Of a stretch of DNA of 37,602 nucleotides, positions 1 through 8,362 are shown piece by piece (position 1 is the stretch's first letter; every line of letters begins with the position of its first letter). The position numbers were made by a program, and so were the translations under genes. The notes under the pieces were generated by a model. The model was not told the origin of the DNA. It did no database searches and saw nothing but the letters and a program-made list of their open reading frames with translations. This DNA is from a virus: IMG/VR virus record IMGVR_UViG_3300048930_000206, positions 1 to 37,602 of that record; one strand, given 5' to 3'.

Positions 1-162
1 ATGGAGCTCGCGCTTGGCCACCTCCGGATGGCTCCGGCCACCTTTTGGCGATATAGCGTCAAGGAGTGGCTCGCGGCCGTTGATGGATACATGGAGAGCA
101 TCGGGGCCGATGAGGCGGCGGAGCCCTTCACCAAAGACGATCTCGCGGCCTTGATGGAGGAG
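1..162. repeat. Left copy of terminal direct repeat
   Basis: Bases 1-162 match 37441-37602 with one difference: G at 36 versus C at 37476. Both codons (ccg, ccc) encode proline in the tail chaperone frame. The simplest reading is that this is the overlap of a circular or circularly permuted genome, giving a unique length near 37440 bp. A true terminal redundancy in the virion is possible but cannot be told apart from sequence alone. Confidence 0.9.
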
Positions 163-177
163 CATCCAGACCAATGA
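1..177 (+). CDS. Tail assembly chaperone, second frame (C-terminal part)
   Basis: This 58-codon stretch is the 3' part of the second tail chaperone frame; its upstream part lies at the right end of the window. The peptide has the motif ALGHLRMAPATFWRYSVKEW, which resembles the small TAC proteins of GTA-like and HK97-like phages (PF09550-type, 'PxxFWxxTxxEL'). It stops at 175-177, and the stop overlaps the tape measure start by ATGA, as expected for the gene just upstream of a tape measure gene. It may be translated as a -1 frameshift fusion with the 37049 gene (slippery site at 37357) or from the ATG at position 1. The chaperone coats the tape measure protein during tail-tube assembly. Confidence 0.8.
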   Translation: MELALGHLRMAPATFWRYSVKEWLAAVDGYMESIGADEAAEPFTKDDLAALMEEHPDQ

Positions 178-2684
178 TCGGCACCCTACTTGAAAAGCTC
201 TTTGTGTCGGTGGGTGTGGACCTCTCCGGCTTCGGCTCGGAGCTGGATCGCACCACCCAAGAGGTGGACAGCGCCGCCAATGATATGAAGCGTTCCTTTG
301 CGGACGTGGGCAAGAGCTGGCAGCAAACCGGCACCAACATGATGAAGGCCGGAGCGGTGATGACGGGTGCCGTCACCGCTCCGCTTGTGCTTTTCGGGAA
401 GCACGCGGCTCAAGCGGCCATTGACGCAGAGGAGATGCAATCCGCGTTCAATGTGGTGTTTGGCGATATGGCCGCCGATATGAACAAATGGAGCGAGGCC
501 ACCGGCAACGCCATGGGCCGTTCCACCCAAGAGATGCAGCGCGGCGCGCTCGCGTTTCAGGAGCTTTTTGGCAAGGCCCTTGATCCTCGCCAAGCGGCGG
601 AGATGAGCAAGCAATTTGCCGTGCTCACGCAAGACCTCGCGAGCTTCAAAAACCTCTCCAATGAGGTGGCTCAACAAAAGCTCTTTTCCGGCCTCACCGG
701 CGAGGCGGAGCCGCTCCGCGCCGTGGGCGTGTTTCTCAATGATGCGGCCATTGAGGCCAAGCTCCTTGAGATGGGCATCGCCAAGGTAAATGGGAAATTC
801 ACGGATCAGCAAAAGATTTTGGGCCGCGCCGCGCTGATCCGCGAGCAGCTCAAGCAAGCGGATGGCGACGTGATGCGGACGGCCGACAGCACGGCCAACC
901 GCATCCGTGCGAGCCAATCCGCCTATGAGGAGCTCTCCATCACGGTGGGCACGATGCTCATCCCGGCGCTCACGCCATTGATCGGAATGGTGAGCGATCT
1001 CCTCACCGGCTTCAATCAACTTGATCCGGGGGTGCAAACCTTCATCGTGGGCTCCATGGCGGCGGCCGCCGCGCTTGGGCCGATCATCACCGTGATTGGC
1101 GGGCTGGTGACGGCCGCCGGGGCGCTCATCCCGCTTTTGGGCACCGCCGGAGCCGGAGGGGCCTTTGCGGCCCTTGGTGCGGCCGTGCTCCCCGTCACCG
1201 CCGTGGTGGCCGGGCTGGTGGCCGCCTGGATGCTCTTTGGCGACAAGATCGGCCCGGTGCTCTCCGATCTCTGGAGCAAGGTGCAAGAGGTGCTTGGGCC
1301 TAAACTCATGGCGTTGGTGGAGACGGTAAAGGGCGGCCTCACTTCATTGTGGCAAGGGCCTTTCGGTGGCGCGATCCGGATGGTGATCGCGATCCTGGGA
1401 GAGTTCGGCGCGGCTTACACCTCCGTGATGGGCGAGGCGCTCATCCGCATCATCTCGGCGGCCGTGGATTTGATCTCCAGTGCCTTCACCACGATTGTGA
1501 ACGCGATCAAGCTGGTGGTGGCGGTGCTCACCGGCGATTGGGCTGGAGCATGGGAGGCCACCAAGGCGCTGGTTTCCGGCGTTGTCACCACGCTCCTCAA
1601 CGTGATCAATAGCCTCGCGCCGGGCGCAACCGCCGCGATGAAGGCGCTCTATGATGGCGTGAAAACGTGGGTTTGGGATCGGCTCAACGCGATTTGGGAT
1701 GGCGTCAAAGCCAAGATCGAAACCGTGAAAGGCTGGTTTTTCGGCCTCTATGATGCGGTGGTGGGGCACTCTTATATCCCGGATATGGTGGACGAAATCG
1801 GGCAGAATATGGCCCGGCTTCAATCGCTCATGGTGGACCCGGCGAGGGCCGCCACCACCTCCACGCGCGAGGCTTTCCGCAATCTCGCGGGCGATGTTTC
1901 CGGCGTGCTGGATCGTCTCTTTCCGCTCCAAGCGCAGCTCCGGAGCGTGCTCGCGGATATGGCCACGCTGGAGGCCGCGCGCGCGGCTGGCCAGATTGAC
2001 GCGGCCACCTATGAAGCGGCGCGCGGCAAGCTCAATTCGGAGCGGTCGGATGTGCAAAATCAGATCACTCCTCCCGCGTTTCTCCAGTGGATGGAGGAAA
2101 TCAAGCCGCTCACCGTGGAGCTTGGCGATCTCTCCGCGATCCTTGGAGAGCTCCCTCACATCGCGAGCGAGGCGGAGGTCGCGCTCCAAGACTTTGGCGA
2201 GCGCCTTGGTGATGGGATCATGGGCGCGCTCCGCGATGTGCTCTCCGGCAAGGGCAGCATCAAGGATGTGGCGCGCGATATGCTCTCGCGCTTCTTTGAG
2301 CGCACGATCACCGATGCCCTCAAATCGCTGGAAACCTCCATCTTTGGCGAGGGCGGCCTTGGCGGTTTCCTTGGCGGGCTTTTCTCCTCCGTGATCTCCG
2401 GCCGCGCGGTGGGTGGGCCGGTGGTGCCTGGCCGGGCTTATACCGTGGGCGCGGGTGAGAAATTCGTGCCCTCGCAAACCGGCCGCGTGCTCTCGCGGAG
2501 CGATGCCATGGCCGCGCTTGGCGGCTCCTCCGGAGGCATCGGCCGGATCGCGGTGACGGTAAACGGCGCGCGCGGAAATCAGGAAATCATGGAGATGGTG
2601 CGCCAAGGCGTGCAAGAGGGGATCGGCCAATATGATCGCGTTGTGGGCGATCGGGTGGATAACAGCTTCAAGAGGCGCGCATGA
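174..2684 (+). CDS. Tail tape measure protein
   Basis: 836 aa, by far the longest tail gene, located directly after the chaperone frames and before the distal-tail genes. The N-terminus (SVGVDLSGFGSELDRTTQEVDSAANDMKRSF) has the heptad-rich opening typical of phage tape measure proteins. Long hydrophobic, Ala/Gly-rich segments lie at about residues 290-355 and 395-520, and a coiled-coil region at about 545-640. The Gly-rich C-terminal part (GGPVVPGRAYTVGAGEKFVP, about 745-765) is common to lambda-like tail length proteins. The protein sets tail length and is ejected with the DNA. The ATG start overlaps the preceding stop. Identification rests on position, length and composition rather than on a catalytic motif. 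Confidence 0.93.
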   Translation: MIGTLLEKLFVSVGVDLSGFGSELDRTTQEVDSAANDMKRSFADVGKSWQQTGTNMMKAGAVMTGAVTAPLVLFGKHAAQAAIDAEEMQSAFNVVFGDMAADMNKWSEATGNAMGRSTQEMQRGALAFQELFGKALDPRQAAEMSKQFAVLTQDLASFKNLSNEVAQQKLFSGLTGEAEPLRAVGVFLNDAAIEAKLLEMGIAKVNGKFTDQQKILGRAALIREQLKQADGDVMRTADSTANRIRASQSAYEELSITVGTMLIPALTPLIGMVSDLLTGFNQLDPGVQTFIVGSMAAAAALGPIITVIGGLVTAAGALIPLLGTAGAGGAFAALGAAVLPVTAVVAGLVAAWMLFGDKIGPVLSDLWSKVQEVLGPKLMALVETVKGGLTSLWQGPFGGAIRMVIAILGEFGAAYTSVMGEALIRIISAAVDLISSAFTTIVNAIKLVVAVLTGDWAGAWEATKALVSGVVTTLLNVINSLAPGATAAMKALYDGVKTWVWDRLNAIWDGVKAKIETVKGWFFGLYDAVVGHSYIPDMVDEIGQNMARLQSLMVDPARAATTSTREAFRNLAGDVSGVLDRLFPLQAQLRSVLADMATLEAARAAGQIDAATYEAARGKLNSERSDVQNQITPPAFLQWMEEIKPLTVELGDLSAILGELPHIASEAEVALQDFGERLGDGIMGALRDVLSGKGSIKDVARDMLSRFFERTITDALKSLETSIFGEGGLGGFLGGLFSSVISGRAVGGPVVPGRAYTVGAGEKFVPSQTGRVLSRSDAMAALGGSSGGIGRIAVTVNGARGNQEIMEMVRQGVQEGIGQYDRVVGDRVDNSFKRRA

Positions 2685-3367
2685 TCATTGAATGGCCCAC
2701 CGGGCTCTCACCTCGCATCATCAATCTCCGGCTGATCAACAAGACGCGATCCGCCGGGGAGAGCATCACCGGCTTTGAGCAAGTGGCCGGATCGCTCGCC
2801 ACGCGGTGGGCCTTCTCGCTGGAGTTCAACAATCTCAAGCGGCACCTCATCCCGGCCTATCGCGCGATGGTGGCCTCGCTGGAGGGCCGCGCCAATGCCC
2901 TCCGCGTGCCGGTGTTTGATCCGCAATTCTGGCCATCGGATGCGGTGATCGGGATCGCATCGGTGCCGCATAGCGACGGCACGCCACTCTCCGATGGGAG
3001 CGAGTATCTCACCACCGATGTGGATGGGATCACCGCCACCGGCCTCAAGGGAGCCAAGGTGCTCACCGTGGATTTCGGAGCCTATGGCCCAATCTTTGAT
3101 GGCGGCCTCTATTTCGGAGTGGAGGAGGAAACCTATCTCTCCACCTCCGTGCAATGGGCCGGGAGCGTGGCCACGATCCGCTTTCAACCGGGCCTCCGGC
3201 AAGATCACACCGCCGCGCAATTCCGGCTCCGGCCGCGCCTCCTCATGCGCCTGGTGGATGATCAGGGGGGCGAGCTCGCCCTTGAGCGCGGCATCATCGG
3301 AGCGCCCTCTCTGGAGCTGGTGGAAATCCTCCCGGATGAGCTCTCCTTGCTGGAGGGCGGCGCGTGA
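2681..3367 (+). CDS. Distal tail / tail-tip assembly protein
   Basis: 228 aa, starting four bases inside the tape measure gene (ATGA). It is mainly beta-strand in character and opens MIIEWPTGLSPRIINLRLIN, followed by an aromatic stretch with WAFSLEFNNL. In siphoviruses the first gene after the tape measure is usually the distal tail protein, which joins the tube end to the baseplate or tip. I base the call on that position plus the absence of enzyme motifs. An alternative is a minor tail protein of the lambda M type. Confidence 0.65.
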   Translation: MIIEWPTGLSPRIINLRLINKTRSAGESITGFEQVAGSLATRWAFSLEFNNLKRHLIPAYRAMVASLEGRANALRVPVFDPQFWPSDAVIGIASVPHSDGTPLSDGSEYLTTDVDGITATGLKGAKVLTVDFGAYGPIFDGGLYFGVEEETYLSTSVQWAGSVATIRFQPGLRQDHTAAQFRLRPRLLMRLVDDQGGELALERGIIGAPSLELVEILPDELSLLEGGA

Positions 3368-3945
3368 GCCTCTTTCCCGAAACGATCAAGGCGGCGCTTG
3401 GCGGCCGCACGGTGCGCGCGAGCTTCTTGGTGCTCTTGGACTTCACCACGCAACCCATGCGCATTTGGACCGGCTCCGGCAAGATCACGGCCGGGGGGCA
3501 TGATTGGTATGGCCTTGGCCAGCTCGGCAGCATCTCCGGCCTTGAGCAAGCGGTGAATGGCGAGGCACCGGAAACCACCTTCATCCTCTCCGGCATCAAC
3601 TCCGAAATTGTGAGCCTTGCGCGCGATGAGTGGGCGGATGAGGGCCGGGATCGGCTAGTGAAAGTGCTCCTCCAGTTCCACAATTTTGAGGATGATCGCC
3701 CGCTTGAGCTCTTTGATGAGCCCTATGCGATTTGGGCCGGGCGGATGCAAACGCCTCGCTTTGAGCTCCAAGGCCCCACCACCCGCAAGATCACCGTGAG
3801 CGCGGAGAGCCTCTTTGCCCTCCGCTCTCGCCCGGCCTTCTCGCAATACACCGATGCCGATCAAAAGAGCCGCTTTGCCGGTGATCGCGGATTTGAGTTT
3901 GTGCCGGGCCTGGTTAACAAGATCGTCACGTGGCCGGATTTCTGA
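3364..3945 (+). CDS. Minor tail / tip protein
   Basis: 193 aa with a GTG start overlapping the preceding stop (GTGA). The sequence (FLVLLDFTTQPMRIWTGSGKI, then GLGQLGSISGLEQAVNG, then IWAGRMQTPRFE) is beta-rich and resembles the lambda L-like or DUF2163-like tail-tip proteins that precede an NlpC/P60-type gene. That order (tip protein, peptidase-like protein, central tip protein) is conserved in many siphoviruses and is seen here. No catalytic motif is visible, so a structural role at the tail tip is inferred. Confidence 0.6.
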   Translation: MSLFPETIKAALGGRTVRASFLVLLDFTTQPMRIWTGSGKITAGGHDWYGLGQLGSISGLEQAVNGEAPETTFILSGINSEIVSLARDEWADEGRDRLVKVLLQFHNFEDDRPLELFDEPYAIWAGRMQTPRFELQGPTTRKITVSAESLFALRSRPAFSQYTDADQKSRFAGDRGFEFVPGLVNKIVTWPDF

Positions 3946-4379
3946 CACCGGAAGGCGAGGCGATCCTCGCGCGCACAATCCGCGAGTGGGCGGGCTCCGG
4001 TTGCGATCCTTATCCGTGCGGGCTGGAGGTGTGGCGCTATGCCAACGCGATCTCCGGCCGCGATCCGGAACCTCTCCCGGATCACACCTCGCGCAAGGCC
4101 ATGGTGGAGCTCCTCCAGCACGAGGGCGGCCTTGAGCAATATGCCCGGCGGCTTATGCTCTCCATCGGTTGGAAAGAGGTGCCCGATCCGGCGCGCGGAG
4201 ATGTGGCCGTGGTGGATTTGCCGGGCATGGGCCTCACGTGCTCCATCTCGCTTGGCTCCAAGTGGATGGCGAAAGGGCCGCACCGTGTGCTAACCGTTGC
4301 CGCGCCGCACGTTGCGGCCTGGAGGTTGAGCGGATGCCACAAGCCATTGCCGGACTCATTGTTGCCGCCATCGGGCTGA
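3930..4379 (+). CDS. DUF6950-like (NlpC/P60-related) tail protein
   Basis: 149 aa from a GTG start that overlaps the previous gene by 16 bases. Cys30 lies in DPYPCGLEVWRYANAISGRDP, followed by a helical stretch (GGLEQYARRLMLSIG) and the strand motif PARGDVAVVDLPGMG, ending near HVAAWRL. This is the pattern of the phage DUF6950 family, which occupies the slot of NlpC/P60 or lambda K-type tail peptidases. The usual second-strand histidine of active NlpC/P60 enzymes is not apparent (LTCSISLG at that place), so activity is uncertain. It could help local cell-wall penetration or be purely structural. Confidence 0.6.
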   Translation: MAGFLTPEGEAILARTIREWAGSGCDPYPCGLEVWRYANAISGRDPEPLPDHTSRKAMVELLQHEGGLEQYARRLMLSIGWKEVPDPARGDVAVVDLPGMGLTCSISLGSKWMAKGPHRVLTVAAPHVAAWRLSGCHKPLPDSLLPPSG

Positions 4380-6232
4380 CCGGAACAGCGGCGGCCATTG
4401 CCACGGCGGTGATCGCTCTCGCGGTGACGGTGGGCCTCAACTATATTGCGATGCAAATCTTTGGCGGTGTAGGCGTGGGCAAGCCCTCCGATGGCCAACG
4501 GGTGATCCGCGTCAACGTGGGATCGCGCATCCGCCATTATGGCAAGGTGCGGGTGGGTGGCCAGCTCACCTTTTATGAGAGCCGCAACGGCACGCTCTAT
4601 TCCCTCGTTACCACCTCCCAAGGCAAGCTCTCCGCCGTTGTGGAGGTGCTCCTCAATGGGAAATTGGTGACCGTTGACGGTTCGGGAAACGTCACCTCTA
4701 TTGTTGCGCCGGGCTCAATCTTTAATGGCTCATCCTATCCCGTGAAGGTCCACCATCGCTTGGGTGAGGATGATCAAACGGCATATACGCAGCTCACCAG
4801 CGTTTTCAGCGAGTGGACCACCGATCACCGGCAACGCGGGTGCGGCTCCGTGCTTGTGATCAGCTATGGCGTGAAATCGGAGGATTTCGCCAAGGTCTAT
4901 GAGGGCAACCGCGAGCCGGAACCCACCATCACCTATGAAACCACCGCCGTCTATGATCCGCGCAAGGATAGCACGGCGGTGATCGGCTATGATGAGGCGG
5001 GCGATCCTATCATGGGCTCCGGCTCCCACCGGCTGGCAACGCCAAGCACGTGGGAATATTCTGACAATTGGGCCTTGTGCTTTGCCGACTATCTCGCCCA
5101 CCCGGATGGCTATGGCATGGGCTATGATGCCATCAATTGGGTAAATATCGCGGAGGAGGCCGCGATTTGCGATCTCACCGTGGAGACAGTGGACGCGCGC
5201 ACCATTCCGCAATGGCGCGTGGCGGGCTCCTACAAGATGGCCGATGATGAGCGCCGGGCGGTGGTCAAGGAGTTCCTCAAGGCTGGTGATGGCTTCATGT
5301 TTCAGGATGCAGATGGCCTGGCCAATATCCGGTGCGGCCGCTGGATCGCGCCCACCGTACACATCCCGGAAAAGCACATCATCGGATGCACCGCTAGCCT
5401 TGGCACAGATGCCCAAGATCGCGCAAATGAGGTGCGCGTGATCTACATGGAGCCCCGCTTTGACTACACCGAAACGGAGGCCGCTCCATTGGTGGATGTG
5501 CCCGCCCGGCTGGCCTTGGGCCGGGGCGAGGTTTCGCGCTTCGATTGCTATTTTTGCCCGGATCACAATCAAGCGCAGCGCATCGGCAAGCGCATCCTCA
5601 AGCGCCTGGGTGAGCGGTGGGCGCTCACGATCACCACCAACCTCTATGGCCTCAACGCGATTGGCGAGCGTTTTATCACGGTGACGATTGCGGAGCTCGG
5701 CATCACGGCCCTTTCCTTTGAGGTGACTTCGATCAAGATTGATCCGGCGCGGCTGAATGTCTCCATCGGCTTGCTGGAGGCCAAGGAGGAGGATTTCAGC
5801 TTTGACGCGGCGGAGGAGGAGGGCGATCCGCCGGGCGATGTGCCGTCAACCTCCGTGGCCATCGTGATTGAGGAGGTGGCAAACCTTACGCTCGCTGCGG
5901 TGGATGTGGCGCTTGGTGGTGCTAGTGGCATTGGCATCCGCGCAACATGGGATGCCCCCACCCGCACCGGATTGGCGGCGCAAGTTCAATATAGGGCATC
6001 GGGCGATAGCGAGTGGCAAGAGATGATCGTTTCCCAAGATGATCGGATCGCCACAACCGGCATCATCTCAACCGGGAGCACCTATGAGGTGCGAGCGCGC
6101 CACATCACCGTGAGCGGGAGGCCAAGCGCCTGGAGCGCAACGGAGACAATCGCCTTAACGGCTGGTGTTTATCTTGCCGACACCACGGCGCTTAGGGCAG
6201 ACAATGCCACAATAACGGCGGATGCCGGATAG
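4334..6232 (+). CDS. Central tail tip / host-specificity protein (lambda J-like)
   Basis: 632 aa from the ATG at 4334, chosen because GGAGG lies about eight bases upstream; a longer reading frame from 4169 only shadows the preceding gene. The N-terminus has a hydrophobic helix (about residues 5-45, IAGLIVAAIGLTGTAAAIATAVIALAV), as in many J-like proteins. Beta-rich hub domains follow, then an acidic linker (about 480-500), and finally a fibronectin type III-like domain (LAAVDVALGGASGIGIRATWDAP ... YEVRARHITVSGRPSAWSAT). It overlaps the upstream gene by 46 bases. It is expected to form the tail tip that leads to receptor contact. Confidence 0.8.
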   Translation: MPQAIAGLIVAAIGLTGTAAAIATAVIALAVTVGLNYIAMQIFGGVGVGKPSDGQRVIRVNVGSRIRHYGKVRVGGQLTFYESRNGTLYSLVTTSQGKLSAVVEVLLNGKLVTVDGSGNVTSIVAPGSIFNGSSYPVKVHHRLGEDDQTAYTQLTSVFSEWTTDHRQRGCGSVLVISYGVKSEDFAKVYEGNREPEPTITYETTAVYDPRKDSTAVIGYDEAGDPIMGSGSHRLATPSTWEYSDNWALCFADYLAHPDGYGMGYDAINWVNIAEEAAICDLTVETVDARTIPQWRVAGSYKMADDERRAVVKEFLKAGDGFMFQDADGLANIRCGRWIAPTVHIPEKHIIGCTASLGTDAQDRANEVRVIYMEPRFDYTETEAAPLVDVPARLALGRGEVSRFDCYFCPDHNQAQRIGKRILKRLGERWALTITTNLYGLNAIGERFITVTIAELGITALSFEVTSIKIDPARLNVSIGLLEAKEEDFSFDAAEEEGDPPGDVPSTSVAIVIEEVANLTLAAVDVALGGASGIGIRATWDAPTRTGLAAQVQYRASGDSEWQEMIVSQDDRIATTGIISTGSTYEVRARHITVSGRPSAWSATETIALTAGVYLADTTALRADNATITADAG

Positions 6233-6241
6233 GAGTTCATG

Positions 6242-6733
6242 ATGGCACAACAAATTATTGGCATCGGCTCAAGTGCGAATGACGGGACGGGCGATCCGCT
6301 CCGGACGGCCTTTGACAAGATCAATGACAATTTCACGGAGCTTTATGCGGCCATTGCCGCGCTTGAGGCGATGCCGGACGTTTCCACGGGGGCCTATGCT
6401 CCAACCGTCTCAAACACCTCAAACCTTGATAGCAATCCGACAATTTCGGGCGGCCGTTATATTCGCATCGGCAATGACGTGTGGGTAGCCTTCACCTTCA
6501 ATGCGGATGCCACGGCGAGCGGCGACACTATGTTTCAGCTCTCCTTGCCGGTGGCCTCCAATCTTGCAGCCACCTCCGATCTCTCCGGCAATGCCGTGGC
6601 CTATATCAGCGGTGCGATCAGTGGCGGAGCGATCATTGGAGACACCGCAAATGATACGGCGCAAGTTCGCATCAATGCGGGAAGCACCTCCGCTCGCGAC
6701 TACACCGCATTTTTCCGCTACGTGGTGCAATAA
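6242..6733 (+). CDS. Short tail fibre-like protein
   Basis: 163 aa if the second of two adjacent ATGs is used (6242; six bases after GGAG). The ATG at 6239 would add one residue. The N-terminus IGIGSSANDGTGDPLRTAFDKINDNFTELY is a module widely seen at the start of phage tail fibre or virion appendage proteins. The remainder is Gly/Ser/Thr-rich beta structure (PTVSNTSNLDSNPTISGGRYIRIGNDVWVAFTF), consistent with a small trimeric knob. Its stop codon is inside the 8-bp target site of the downstream insertion element, but the protein is not altered. Confidence 0.65.
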   Translation: MAQQIIGIGSSANDGTGDPLRTAFDKINDNFTELYAAIAALEAMPDVSTGAYAPTVSNTSNLDSNPTISGGRYIRIGNDVWVAFTFNADATASGDTMFQLSLPVASNLAATSDLSGNAVAYISGAISGGAIIGDTANDTAQVRINAGSTSARDYTAFFRYVVQ

Positions 6734-6737
6734 TTTT
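6730..6737. repeat. Left target-site duplication of IS element
   Basis: ATAATTTT occurs here and again at 8363-8370, immediately outside the terminal inverted repeats. Eight bases is the duplication length known for the IS1595 family. It includes the TAA stop of the fibre gene. Confidence 0.9.
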
Positions 6738-6831
6738 GGGAATTATATACTTGACTCCCTAGATGGCATCGGGTAGTTATCTTCTCACAGGGCGCGCCTC
6801 GGCCCTTTCGGAACGGGGGCGGAGAACGGAA

Positions 6832-7086
6832 ATGAGCAACATCGGACGCGAAATCCTCTCGAACGGCCGGATCATCGGAACGGTTGTCGAGGACATGGGC
6901 AAGAAACTCCGCATCCGCCTTGCCGATGGCGAAAAGCGCAACCCGGTCCTGGGTGATTTCTCGATTGTCCCGACGAAGATGGTTGAGTTCGCCGACGAGG
7001 CCCGTCTCGGCTTTGCCGCTGCCGACCCCCGCCGTGAAGCCGAACTGCGCCGCGCCGGCGGCGATGCCACCCTGCTGCGCCGCTAA
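6832..7086 (+). CDS. IS passenger ORF 1, hypothetical
   Basis: 84 aa (MSNIGREILSNGRIIGTVVEDMGKKLRI...), the first reading frame of the insertion element, with GGAG about nine bases upstream. It looks like a small beta-barrel-type protein (IGTVVEDMGKKLRIRLADG) with a charged helical tail (DPRREAELRRAGG). I do not recognise a named family. Its codon use matches the transposase and not the phage, so it travels with the element. A role in transposition control or host interaction is only a guess. Confidence 0.6.
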   Translation: MSNIGREILSNGRIIGTVVEDMGKKLRIRLADGEKRNPVLGDFSIVPTKMVEFADEARLGFAAADPRREAELRRAGGDATLLRR

Positions 7087-7099
7087 GGGAGATCGAGAC

Positions 7100-7300
7100 A
7101 TGGCGAACCATCCGAACCGCAACCGCTTCACCCGCTGGCTCAACCAGCGCGATGGGCTGTCCGACGATCCCCTGCGCCGTGCGGCGCAGATCGCGCTCTC
7201 AGCGATCAACGAAATCGACTTCGGCGAGCTAACCGACGACACCGGTCTGACCGTCGCATACGAGGCTCTGATCGCAGTTCTTTCGGAGGACGGCGAATGA
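7100..7300 (+). CDS. IS passenger ORF 2, hypothetical
   Basis: 66 aa (MANHPNRNRFTRWLNQRDGLSDDPLRRAAQIALSAIN...), mostly helical, with a good ribosome site (AAGGGAGATCGAGAC then ATG). Its stop overlaps the transposase ATG by four bases (ATGA), so the two are probably translationally coupled. No family recognised. Coupling to the transposase suggests a regulatory or accessory part, which is inference. Confidence 0.6.
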   Translation: MANHPNRNRFTRWLNQRDGLSDDPLRRAAQIALSAINEIDFGELTDDTGLTVAYEALIAVLSEDGE

Positions 7301-8217
7301 GCAAGTCCACCATCAGCACCTTCGAACTGTTCCAGATGTTCCCCGATCAGGAGAGCGCTCGCACCTACCTTGAGGCACAGCGATGGCCTGACGGGGCCAT
7401 CTGCCCGGCCTGCGGGGAAGCCGAACGGATCGGCACCCGCAAGGGTGGTTTCTACCGCTGCAACGCCTGCCTGCTGGACTTCACCGTCCGCACCGGCACG
7501 ATCTTCGAGAAGTCGAAGGTTCCGCTCAATAAATGGCTCTACGCCATGTATCTGCTCGTGACGGCCCGGAAGGGCATCAGCAGCCTGCAACTGGCGAAGC
7601 AGATCGGGGTCACTCAGAAAACCGCGTGGTTTATGCTCCAGCGGCTCCGTGAAGCCTGCGGCAACGATCCGACCGAGCTGGCCGGCGTCGTCGAAATCGA
7701 CGAATGCTACATCGGCGGAAAAGAGGCGGCGAAGCACGAGGTCAAGCGCAAGAAACTCGGTCGCGGCGGCGTCGGCAAGACGGCTGTTATCGCGGGCCGT
7801 GAGCGCGAAACCGGCCACGTCAAGGCGGAGGTGCGCGCCAACGTCACCGGGCGCAACGCAGTCGGCTTCGCCAATCGTCACGTTCAGGTCGGTTCGACTA
7901 TCCACACGGACGAGAGCGCGATCTACAACCGCGTCGGCGGACTGCTCTACAAGCACGAGAGTATCAACCATAGCGCGGGCGAGTATGTGCGCGGCGACGT
8001 GACGACGAACGGTATCGAGAGTGTGTTCGCCGTCCTCAAGCGCGGCATCCATGGTGTCTATCACCACGCCTCGCCGAAGCATCTGCACCGCTACGTTGGC
8101 GAGTTTGCCTTCCGGCTCGGAGAAGGCGACGTGAGCCGCCACACGCTTGACCGGCTCGCCAGCCTTTTCAGCGCCGCGCTGGGTCGCCGTCTCACGTACA
8201 AGGACTTGATCGCATGA
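7297..8217 (+). CDS. IS1595-family transposase
   Basis: 306 aa. An N-terminal zinc ribbon (CPAC at 36-39, CNAC at 55-58) is followed by a helix-turn-helix-like segment (SSLQLAKQIGVTQKTAWFMLQRLREA, about 95-120). Then comes the catalytic ISXO2-like DDE/N domain: EIDECYIGG (Asp135), IHTDESAIY (Asp205) and NGIESVFAVLKRG (Asn238/Glu241), ending with the family-typical HLHRYVGEFAFR. Length and motif order fit intact IS1595 transposases, so the element should be active or recently active. It overlaps the passenger frames on both sides by ATGA. Confidence 0.95.
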   Translation: MSKSTISTFELFQMFPDQESARTYLEAQRWPDGAICPACGEAERIGTRKGGFYRCNACLLDFTVRTGTIFEKSKVPLNKWLYAMYLLVTARKGISSLQLAKQIGVTQKTAWFMLQRLREACGNDPTELAGVVEIDECYIGGKEAAKHEVKRKKLGRGGVGKTAVIAGRERETGHVKAEVRANVTGRNAVGFANRHVQVGSTIHTDESAIYNRVGGLLYKHESINHSAGEYVRGDVTTNGIESVFAVLKRGIHGVYHHASPKHLHRYVGEFAFRLGEGDVSRHTLDRLASLFSAALGRRLTYKDLIA

Positions 8218-8357
8218 CCGAGAAAATCCGCACCATCCTGGACGCTGTGACCGCCCGCGTGTTTGCCTACCAGCCCACCGATAAAGCGAAGTGGGCGAAG
8301 TCGGCAAAGGCAAAGCCGCCGAAGGAAGATCAAGATGATAGTAAGTCATCTATATAA
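8214..8357 (+). CDS. IS passenger ORF 3, small basic/acidic-tail protein
   Basis: 47 aa (MTEKIRTILDAVTARVFAYQPTDKAKWAKSAKAKPPKEDQDDSKSSI). The start overlaps the transposase stop by ATGA and the frame ends inside the right inverted repeat. It has a short helix followed by a Lys-rich then Asp-rich tail. No family recognised. Position and coupling support it being expressed with the transposase. Confidence 0.5.
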   Translation: MTEKIRTILDAVTARVFAYQPTDKAKWAKSAKAKPPKEDQDDSKSSI

Positions 8358-8362
8358 TAGCC

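Larger units (their letters stand above)
6738..8362 (+). mobile_element. IS1595-family insertion sequence, complete
   Basis: A 1625-bp element bounded by imperfect inverted repeats: left GGGAATTATATACTTGACT (6738-6756), right end read inward GGCTATTATATAGATGACT, 15 of 19 identical. It is flanked by 8-bp duplications ATAATTTT. It encodes a full transposase (7297-8217) plus three small passenger reading frames. Codon choice is unlike the phage: the transposase has 8 GAC to 2 GAT, while the large terminase has about 3 GAC to 24 GAT. It sits in the roughly 29-bp gap between two fibre genes and breaks neither. A promoter-like TTGACT-N17-TAGTTA lies at 6751-6779, reading inward. Confidence 0.95.

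Noticed and set aside
1344-2630. Long minus-strand frames opposite the tape measure gene (including 186-1286)
   Set aside because: They arise from the GC-rich codon pattern of the sense gene, have no ribosome sites and give low-complexity His/Arg/Leu-rich peptides.
4169-4333. Upstream extension of the tail tip gene
   Set aside because: The extension shadows the DUF6950-like gene. The ATG at 4334 has GGAGG at good spacing and starts a typical J-like N-terminus.
6718-8349. 543-codon minus-strand frame across the insertion element
   Set aside because: It runs opposite the transposase and passenger frames and across both element ends. No known motif, and it would not exist before the insertion.
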